From an uncultured Porphyromonadaceae bacterium (GTDB lineage: Bacteria > Bacteroidota > Bacteroidia > Bacteroidales > Muribaculaceae), in the NCBI GenBank assembly GCA_900552325.1, contig URZG01000032.1, positions 1 through 13,383 on the forward strand: a stretch of DNA of 13,383 nucleotides, read 5' to 3'. A program made the position numbers and the translations under genes. Under the pieces are notes generated by a model. The model did no database searches, had not been told where the DNA came from, and worked only from the letters and a program-made list of their open reading frames with translations. Each line of letters opens with the position of its first letter. Within the stretch, counting starts at the first letter, position 1. This document shows positions 1 through 5,826 of this stretch, one piece after another.

Positions 1-164
1 ACGGCGTTGAGGTAGTGGTTGACCGACGACTGGCTGTAGTGGGTTTCACCTTTTGGAAGTATATTGCCCACATATCCGCTCTTCACCGAGTTGTAGCCAT
101 ACTTGTTCATGAGGTCGTAAGCTTTGTCGAGGTGACGCTCGTAGTTGGGTATGGAGCCTGATGT
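1..164 (-). pseudogene. Continuation of the GH97 reading frame beyond the premature stop (runs off window)
   Basis: Reading on from the TAA in the same frame, the minus strand encodes TSGSIPNYERHLDKAYDLMN, then KYGYNSVKSGYVGNILPKGE, then THYSQSSVNHYLNAV at the window edge. This matches the SusB stretch that follows HHET almost residue for residue. There is no further stop and no frameshift, so only one codon separates it from the 413-residue ORF upstream. It is therefore the 3' part of the same gene, not a separate gene. The remainder (about 270 more residues expected from family length) lies outside the window. An internal in-frame ATG exists (Asp-Leu-Met-Asn), but a product started there would lack the fold core. 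The unbroken conservation implies a very recent mutation or a base-call error. Confidence 0.9.
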
Positions 165-167
165 TTA
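165..167 (-). other. In-frame nonsense codon TAA at the conserved HHE(T) glutamate of GH97
   Basis: The coding strand reads ATG ATG CAC CAT TAA ACA TCA GGC, where family members have a GAA or GAG codon after His-His. A single G-to-T change (GAA to TAA) accounts for it. In SusB this Glu corresponds, from memory and by position, to Glu439, one of the two general-base residues of the inverting mechanism. TAA is also the normal terminator of the GH27, SusD-like and SusC-like genes in this window, so reassignment of TAA to a sense codon is not plausible here. Confidence 0.88.
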
Positions 168-1406
168 ATGGTGCATCATCAGCTTTATGCCCTTGGAGTG
201 GGCGTAGTCGTTAAGGGCGGCTATGTCGAAGTCGGGGTAGGGGGTCACGAAGTCAAACACGAAGTCCTTTTCCTTTCCGAGCCAGTCCTCCCAACCGATG
301 TTCCAACCTTCGATGAGGAGCTGATCCATGCCGTTGTCGGCGGCGAAATCGATATATCGTCTTACATTCTCGTTGTTGGCCCCGTGATGTCCGTTGGGAT
401 TTGCCTTTGAGTAGTCAAATGTCGCGAGATCGAAGTTTTCGGCGTTACAGTAGGCCCACGAGCTCTTGCCGGTGATCATCTCCCACCACACTCCGATGTA
501 CTTCACCGGCTTGATCCACGAGGTATCCTCGTAGGCACAGGGCTCGTTGAGGTTCAGGATGAGGTTGGAGGCGAGCATGTCGCGGGCGTCGTCGCTCACC
601 ATCACGGTGCGCCAGGGGGTGTGGTCGGGGGTCTGCACGTATGCCTTCACTCCCTGTGCGTCGGGGGTCAGCCACGACTCGAGCACCATCGCCGAATCAT
701 CGAGGTTGAGATGCATGCATGAGTAGTTTACCAGCGCGGCCTCGTGGATGTTGATGTACAGACCGTCGTCGGTCTTCATCTGGAGGGAGGTCTGCAGGCC
801 GGTGGGCGAGAACTGCGTCTGCGAGGCGTTGCCCGAAATCGACGACGCCATCAGCGAACGCACCTGCGACAGGCGCGACTCGGTGTAGTCGTACTCCTGC
901 GTGTCGTAGTCGCCGGCGATCCACCAGGCGGTATGGTCGCCGGTGAGGGCGAACTGCGTGTGCTCCTCCCGGACGGGGAAATAGTCGAGATACTGCTGCA
1001 CGGGGAATTCGTAGCGCAGCCCTATCCCGTCGTCATATACGCGGAAACGCAGGTTCATGAAGCGGCCGTGAGGGGGCTGGGCGAGTTCCACGAACATCTC
1101 GCGGTAATTGTTGCGGATCTCCTTGTTCTCGCCCCATACGGGCTGCCAGGTCTCGTCGAAATCGGTGACGGTGACATTCTTCACCTCGAACTTGTCCATC
1201 AGGTCGGTGGAACCTATGAGCTCCAGGCCGAGGGTCGAGGGCTTTATCACCGTCTTCCCCTTGTAGGACATATCGTAGGTGGGGCGTCCGTCCACCACAT
1301 CGAAATTGAGGGTAACTTTGCCTCCCGGCGAGCTCACGGACGAGGCGCAGACCCCCTTGGCGCTCCCCGCGAGGAGGAGCGCCAAAGCGATATACATCGG
1401 TTTCAT
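165..1406 (-). CDS. susB: GH97 alpha-glucosidase (SusB-like), truncated by a premature TAA
   Basis: The product is the first 413 residues of a SusB-type glycoside hydrolase 97, a periplasmic exo-enzyme that releases glucose from alpha-gluco-oligosaccharides. The ATG at 1406 is chosen. A TTG one codon earlier is possible but less likely. Residues 1-21 form a signal peptide ending V-C-A with no lipobox. About 22-270 is the N-terminal beta-sandwich (IKPSTLGLEL, ETWQPVWGE, GDYDTQEYDYT, ALVNYSCMHLNLDD). The catalytic barrel follows (YIGVWWEMITGK, EGWNIGWEDW, FDFVTPYPDFD) and stops at KLMMHH. SusB is about 740 residues long and reads MMHHET here, so the stop codon sits exactly on the invariant Glu. 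The product would lack the rest of the barrel and all the catalytic glutamates. The start lies 5 bp after the GH27 stop, so it is the last visible gene of the susC operon. The family call is very secure; the broken state depends on one base. Confidence 0.93.
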   Translation of the reverse strand: MKPMYIALALLLAGSAKGVCASSVSSPGGKVTLNFDVVDGRPTYDMSYKGKTVIKPSTLGLELIGSTDLMDKFEVKNVTVTDFDETWQPVWGENKEIRNNYREMFVELAQPPHGRFMNLRFRVYDDGIGLRYEFPVQQYLDYFPVREEHTQFALTGDHTAWWIAGDYDTQEYDYTESRLSQVRSLMASSISGNASQTQFSPTGLQTSLQMKTDDGLYINIHEAALVNYSCMHLNLDDSAMVLESWLTPDAQGVKAYVQTPDHTPWRTVMVSDDARDMLASNLILNLNEPCAYEDTSWIKPVKYIGVWWEMITGKSSWAYCNAENFDLATFDYSKANPNGHHGANNENVRRYIDFAADNGMDQLLIEGWNIGWEDWLGKEKDFVFDFVTPYPDFDIAALNDYAHSKGIKLMMHH

Positions 1407-1411
1407 CAAAC

Positions 1412-2827
1412 TTATTTAGAGAGTTTTACGATTTTGCATCCGTGAGGAGCCACATTGGCCTTGATCGAGGATGCGGTGCCTTCGTCGGCATGTTTCCAGA
1501 GGTCACGCACCTTGTAGGAGCCGTCGAGGCCGAGGTCGGCGAAATTCACCTCCACGGTGCGCGTGTTGTCGTCGCGGTTGAAAATACCCACAACCCAGTC
1601 GCCGCCGGTCAGCTGGCCGTACCATATCTGGTTGTCGGCATCGCCGAGCTTGTCGGTCAGGGGCTTGCCCACGAAACGGTCGGCGTTGAGGGCCAGCAGT
1701 TCGTCGTTGGTGTAGAAACGCAGGTTGTTGCCGATATTGTGGTACTGGTCGGCGATGGTCACCGGACCGCCCGCCATGAGCTGGAGGGATACCACGGTCT
1801 CGCGTTCGGCATCGGTGTCGAAGGTGTTCAGACGGATGAAGTCACCGTCGAGAATCACCTTGTCGCGCCCCGCGGCATGCGACCAGTACACAAATCCGTC
1901 GAACATATTCATGCAGTTGGGCCATGTGGCATACGACTGGCCGCGGTCGTGGGCCGAGCACTGCCACCATCCGCCGGTGCCGGTATCGGCCACGATACGC
2001 ATCATGTTGCCGTACTGCGCCTCGAGGATGGCGTCATCATAGAGGTGAGGCATCACCACGGAGGTGAACACGCCGTATTTCTTGGCAGCCTGGGCGATAT
2101 AGTTCATGGCACGGGCGTACACGTCGCGGCCGTAACCGCGTCCGCTTATACCCAGATAGCGGTCCTTGCCGTCCTCGTACCACGACATGAAGTCCATGCG
2201 GATATAGTCGATTCCGAGCTCGTGGTAGTGCTTGAAGAAGCCGTCGATATACTCGTATGCCCCGGGGTGAGTGGCCACTACCCAGCTGAAGCCCTCGGAG
2301 GCGTCGGGATAGGCCACAGGGTCGGAACCGTTGTATTTCAGGGAACCGAACGTATAGTCGGTGCCTTCAATCACGGTGCTTTCGGGGCCGTGGATCCACA
2401 GGGGATTGTCGTAGACGCCCACTTTCAGGCCGCGCTCCTTGGCCATAGCCACAAGGTCCTTGAGCGACATCGAGCCGTAGTGGGTCATATAGCCCGACTT
2501 GTCGTTGGCGCGCATGGGTATGAAGCCGTCGGTGCACACCATATCGTAGCCGTGGGGCTTGAGATCGCGCTCCATCCAGTCGAGGATTTTGGTCCATTCC
2601 TGCGCGTCGATATCCATCTCGTTGCCCGGCACGCCGGCGCGTTCCAGCTCGTAGCAGTATTCATATACGCTCCAGTACATCGGAGCCTTGAAAGTGTGGA
2701 TGTTTCCCACCTCGGGAAGCTCGGGGAGCTCGAATTTCGGGGGGCGGCGCATCTCTATCTCGTCGGAGCAGCCGCAGAGTGTGGCGGTCAGGGCGAGCGC
2801 TGCCAGTATGTTTGTCTTAAAATTCAT
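1412..2827 (-). CDS. GH27-family surface lipoprotein, isomalto-dextranase-like
   Basis: This is a 471-residue enzyme of the clan D (beta/alpha)8 type. It starts with a lipoprotein signal (LCGC, Cys20) followed by Ser-Asp-Glu, an acidic stretch like the surface-export signal of Bacteroidota lipoproteins. The barrel opens at about residue 48 (APMYWSVYEY) and continues GYDMVCTDGFIPM and GLKVGVYDNPLW. GIDYIRMDFMSWYEDG carries the likely nucleophile Asp212, and MRIVADTGTGGWW the likely acid/base Asp281. A C-terminal beta domain follows from about 395. The pattern resembles Arthrobacter isomalto-dextranase (GH27), which removes isomaltose from dextran, more than typical GH27 alpha-galactosidases with KYDYC nucleophile motifs. 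It lies 25 bp after the SusE/F-like gene and 5 bp before GH97, so it is translated within the susC operon. GH27/clan D is fairly sure; substrate is inferred, and alpha-galactosidase or another alpha-glucanase is possible. Confidence 0.8.
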   Translation of the reverse strand: MNFKTNILAALALTATLCGCSDEIEMRRPPKFELPELPEVGNIHTFKAPMYWSVYEYCYELERAGVPGNEMDIDAQEWTKILDWMERDLKPHGYDMVCTDGFIPMRANDKSGYMTHYGSMSLKDLVAMAKERGLKVGVYDNPLWIHGPESTVIEGTDYTFGSLKYNGSDPVAYPDASEGFSWVVATHPGAYEYIDGFFKHYHELGIDYIRMDFMSWYEDGKDRYLGISGRGYGRDVYARAMNYIAQAAKKYGVFTSVVMPHLYDDAILEAQYGNMMRIVADTGTGGWWQCSAHDRGQSYATWPNCMNMFDGFVYWSHAAGRDKVILDGDFIRLNTFDTDAERETVVSLQLMAGGPVTIADQYHNIGNNLRFYTNDELLALNADRFVGKPLTDKLGDADNQIWYGQLTGGDWVVGIFNRDDNTRTVEVNFADLGLDGSYKVRDLWKHADEGTASSIKANVAPHGCKIVKLSK

Positions 2828-2852
2828 TTCAAGTATCTTTTAAGGTAATATT

Positions 2853-4037
2853 TCAGATAGCCTCGGCCTTTATCGTCCAGTCGCGGAGGTTGAAGGTGAT
2901 GCGGTAGCGGCCGGCCTCGGTCACTTTCCACTGGTCGTCGGGACTGGTGGTGAACACGAAGTCATCGGCAGCCACGCCTGTGCGGTTGATCTCCACATTG
3001 GCCGACGAGGGACGCAGGAAGGGACAGGAGAAGGTGCCGTCGCGCTCCAGACAGGCCTTGAATGAGCCGGTCACCAGATTGCCCTCCCATACGAAGATAT
3101 ATTTGTCGGAGGGGTCGGCGGTGAACTCCTGGGCGTCGTCCATGCTCCAGCCGTTGGGGGTGGCGTCGCCGATCATGAAGAGGGTCGGGGTCTCGATCGG
3201 TTTCTTCTCCACAGCGGGGGGAGCGGCGAGATATTCGGCTTTGACAGTCCAGTGTTCGAGGTCGAAAGTGAGACGGTACTTGCCGGCGTCGGCTACCACC
3301 CACTTGTTGTCGGGGTTGGCGACGAACACGAAATCGGGGGTCTCCACACCGTCCTTGGTGATCTTTGTGCCGTTGTCGGCCGGACGGATGAATTCCACAT
3401 CCCAGCTTCCGGGAGTGAGGCATGCCTTCATTTCACCGGCATTGAGGTCGCCCTCATAGGTGAAAATGTAGTCCGACTCACGGGTGAGCTGCACGGGATC
3501 GTCGATATTCCAGCCGTTGGGGGTGGCGTCGCCCACCATGTAGAGGGTCTGGGTCACGATCGGTTCCACGACAGGCTTGTCGGCAGCGCCGAGGTAAAGC
3601 GTGGAGTAGGTCCAGTCGCGCAGGTTGAAAGTCAGGCGGTACTTTCCCGACTCGTCGACGGCCCATTTTGAATCGGGATCGCCGGCATGCATGTCGAAAG
3701 TCTCGTCGGTTATGTCGGTGGAGGAGATTTTGCGTCCACCCTCCATCGGGCGTATGAATCCGGCATCCCAGCTGCCGGTGGTGAGGCAGAGTTTCATCTC
3801 CCCCTTGTTGAGGGTGCCCTCCCAGCTGAACACCAGGGGATCCTCCTCCGACTGGGTCATGGGGGTGGGATTGTCGATGGACCAGCCCGACGGTGTTGCG
3901 TCGCCGACCATGAACAGGGTCGAGGTCTTCAGCGGGAGCTGGCCGTCGATGATCACGAGATCTTTCTCGCTGTCGCAGCCGGTGAGGGCCACGGCTGCCA
4001 TAGCCAGCAGCCCGGAGAATATATTCTTGATTTTCAT
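2853..4037 (-). CDS. SusE/SusF-like surface glycan-binding lipoprotein with three tandem modules
   Basis: The product is a 394-residue lipoprotein (LTGC, Cys21, then DSEKD, which may act as a surface-export signal). It has no catalytic motifs. Three homologous modules of about 108 residues fill the protein at about 40-148, 164-270 and 285-394. Each begins TLFMVGDATPSGW or a close variant and has a Trp-Glu-Gly or Tyr-Glu-Gly strand. Modules 1 and 2 share GSWD..FIRP, while module 3 has CPFLRP. Each ends with a K/R-Y-R-(L/I)-T-F-(N/D)-L-x-x-W-T strand. These match the starch-binding modules of SusE and SusF. Unlike SusE and SusF, there is no room for an N-terminal Ig-like domain before module 1. 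The gene occupies the usual place after susD, with a 19-bp gap, and probably holds alpha-glucan near the SusC/SusD importer. The role is well supported by context; the exact ligand is inferred. Confidence 0.9.
   Translation of the reverse strand: MKIKNIFSGLLAMAAVALTGCDSEKDLVIIDGQLPLKTSTLFMVGDATPSGWSIDNPTPMTQSEEDPLVFSWEGTLNKGEMKLCLTTGSWDAGFIRPMEGGRKISSTDITDETFDMHAGDPDSKWAVDESGKYRLTFNLRDWTYSTLYLGAADKPVVEPIVTQTLYMVGDATPNGWNIDDPVQLTRESDYIFTYEGDLNAGEMKACLTPGSWDVEFIRPADNGTKITKDGVETPDFVFVANPDNKWVVADAGKYRLTFDLEHWTVKAEYLAAPPAVEKKPIETPTLFMIGDATPNGWSMDDAQEFTADPSDKYIFVWEGNLVTGSFKACLERDGTFSCPFLRPSSANVEINRTGVAADDFVFTTSPDDQWKVTEAGRYRITFNLRDWTIKAEAI
2856..3920 (-). repeat. Three tandem glycan-binding module repeats within the SusE/F-like gene
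   Basis: The modules map to about 3594-3920 (module 1), 3228-3548 (module 2) and 2856-3185 (module 3). Modules 2 and 3 are nearly in step: a perfect 24-bp match lies at 3147-3170 and 3510-3533, 363 bp (121 codons) apart, encoding GDATPNGW. Module 1 has diverged at the same place (GDATPSGW with different codons). This suggests a later duplication or gene conversion between modules 2 and 3. Confidence 0.85.
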
Positions 4038-4056
4038 GATAATATCATCTAAAGGA

Positions 4057-5793
4057 TTAGCTGTTGTAGCCCGGGTTCTGCTTCAGGGCCGGGTTGGAGT
4101 TAAGGATCGGGCGCATGATCGGGAAAATCTCGGTGTGGCGGTCGGCGTCGGGAGTCTTGTCCCACCAGGAGCTGCTGGAGAATTTGCCGAAACGGATCAG
4201 ATCCACGCGGCGGCGGCTCTCGGCGAAGAACTCGCGTCCCCACTCGTCGAGCATCTCGTCGAGGTCGAGGTTGGCCTTCCCTTCGGGAGCATAGAGCACA
4301 TCGTCAAGACGGTCGGCAGGATAGTTGCGTCGGCGTACGGAGTTGAGGAGTTTGGCAGCCTCCGACTTCGATCCTGCGCGGAGTTTGCACTCGGCCAGAG
4401 AGTAGACGATCTCAGCCAGACGGATCTCGGTGAAGTCGCTCTCCATCTGGTGCGCGTCGTCATCGGAATAGAAGGGGTATTTGGCGAAGTGCCATCCCGA
4501 GTTGTGGTCGCCGGTGCGGAGATTCGACTCTTTCTGCGCTGGCCATTTGTCGGGCGACATCCCCTGGAAAGGACCTACGGCGTCGCGGATATAGAGGTCA
4601 TAGGGGAGTTCCGGGGCGCGTACGCGCTTGGTCTGCCCGTTTTCGTCGACATACTCCAGGTAGCCGTAGAGGAACATGCCCTCGCGGGTGGAGTTGCCGA
4701 GGTTGCGGTAGAGTTTCATGCGCACGTCGCCGTCGTATTTGCGGAATTTCTGTACCGGCATACCCAGCTGATAGGTGTAGAGGTTGCCGTCGAGGTCATA
4801 CGAGGGGGAGCAGGCGTATTTGGTGTTGTGGTCGCCGGCCTTTGCCTTGGAGTCGTTGAAGTAGTAGCGGGCGCGGGCCGGAACGGTCCACCAGTAGGTG
4901 TCGCTCTGATAGTTCCAGTAGGAATAGCCCTGGTCGCTGGGGAATCCGAAGATCACCTCGTCGCAGGTGTTGTTGTCCCAGTCGAAGGGGGCGTCCCAGC
5001 TGTCGGCGAGCTGATAGTTGCCGTAGACACCGTCGAGAATCTGCTGTGCATACCCGGCGCAGTCGCTGTAACGGTCCTGCCCCACATAAACCTCGGCGTT
5101 GAGGTAGAGGCGTACCAGCAGTGCGGCGGCCGAAGCCTGGGTCCACTGCCCCTGGTACTGTTCCTGGGTGCCGAGGGCATCCTTCTTTGTCAGCAGGGAG
5201 AGACACTCCTTGAGTTCTTTCTCGATGAAGTCGAACACCACCTGCGGCTCCACCTGTCCTTCGGTGTTGAGCGATACGTCGCGGAAGCTCACCGCAAGAG
5301 GCACATTGCGGAAGGCGTCGAGCAGACGCAGGTAGAACCATGCGCGGAGCACGCGGCACTGGGCGTTGAGGTTGTCGAACTCCGACTGCGATATGCCGAA
5401 CTTGTCGGGGTCGAGATCGGCGAGGTCCTCGATCACATAGTTGCACTGCATGATGCCCTGGAAACAGCCGTTCCATTCGGTCTGGGCATCGCCGCCGTCC
5501 TCCACGTCCCACTGGTGGTAGTGCAGGCGGCGCCATTTGCCGCCGTCATCCCACCAGCCGTCGCGGGTCGGGGTTATCAGCTGGTCGGCTGTGAGCTCGT
5601 TGAGCACGTGACGGCTCTGGATGCTCCAGTAGGCGTGTTCGAAGGGGCGGAATACCGCGCGTACCACATCGCTTTTCGTATTGTAATAGTTGCCGGTGCC
5701 GACCTGGTCGTAGAGGGTCTCGTCGAGATCCGTACATCCCGAGAGTGCTGCCACACCGAGGGCGGCTAAAGCTATATTGCGGAGAAATTTCAT
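4057..5793 (-). CDS. susD: SusD-like (RagB/SusD) outer-membrane glycan-binding lipoprotein
   Basis: The product is 578 residues from the ATG at 5793. A TTG 18 bp upstream is in frame, but the ATG directly precedes the signal sequence MKFLRNIALAALG and is preferred. Lipobox LSGC places the lipidated Cys at 20, followed by TDLDETLYDQ, a common start of mature SusD proteins. The alpha-helical TPR-like core is seen at about 105-160 (WNGCFQGIMQCNYVIEDL, CRVLRAWFYLRLLDAF). The conserved C-terminal SusD segments are EIRLAEIVYSLAECKLRAG (about 455-473), EMLDEWGREFFAESRRRVDL (513-532) and the NPALKQNPGY end. SusD proteins cap the SusC barrel and capture oligosaccharide at the cell surface. The middle of the protein is rich in Trp and Tyr (YSYWNYQSDTYWWTVPARARYY), suitable for stacking on sugar rings. 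The gene starts 33 bp after the susC stop, as is typical. Confidence 0.97.
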   Translation of the reverse strand: MKFLRNIALAALGVAALSGCTDLDETLYDQVGTGNYYNTKSDVVRAVFRPFEHAYWSIQSRHVLNELTADQLITPTRDGWWDDGGKWRRLHYHQWDVEDGGDAQTEWNGCFQGIMQCNYVIEDLADLDPDKFGISQSEFDNLNAQCRVLRAWFYLRLLDAFRNVPLAVSFRDVSLNTEGQVEPQVVFDFIEKELKECLSLLTKKDALGTQEQYQGQWTQASAAALLVRLYLNAEVYVGQDRYSDCAGYAQQILDGVYGNYQLADSWDAPFDWDNNTCDEVIFGFPSDQGYSYWNYQSDTYWWTVPARARYYFNDSKAKAGDHNTKYACSPSYDLDGNLYTYQLGMPVQKFRKYDGDVRMKLYRNLGNSTREGMFLYGYLEYVDENGQTKRVRAPELPYDLYIRDAVGPFQGMSPDKWPAQKESNLRTGDHNSGWHFAKYPFYSDDDAHQMESDFTEIRLAEIVYSLAECKLRAGSKSEAAKLLNSVRRRNYPADRLDDVLYAPEGKANLDLDEMLDEWGREFFAESRRRVDLIRFGKFSSSSWWDKTPDADRHTEIFPIMRPILNSNPALKQNPGYNS

Positions 5794-5826
5794 TTCAGTA
5801 TTATGTTTCAAGGTTTGGAGAGTGGA

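Noticed and set aside
165..167. The TAA as a recoded or read-through codon
   Set aside because: TAA ends the GH27, SusD-like and SusC-like genes normally, and no recoding signal or known TAA-sense lineage fits a Bacteroidales genome. A mutation or sequence error is simpler.
1442..2848. A 468-codon open frame on the plus strand opposite the GH27-like gene
   Set aside because: It is antisense to a gene with clear catalytic motifs. The translation is His/Val/Gly/Ala-rich with no recognisable fold.
3625..5769. A 714-codon open frame on the plus strand, opposite the susD-like and susE/F-like genes
   Set aside because: It is the antisense of two well-recognised genes. Its product is a low-complexity Val/Glu/Gly/Ala-rich string with no domain pattern, as GC-rich coding DNA often gives on the opposite strand.
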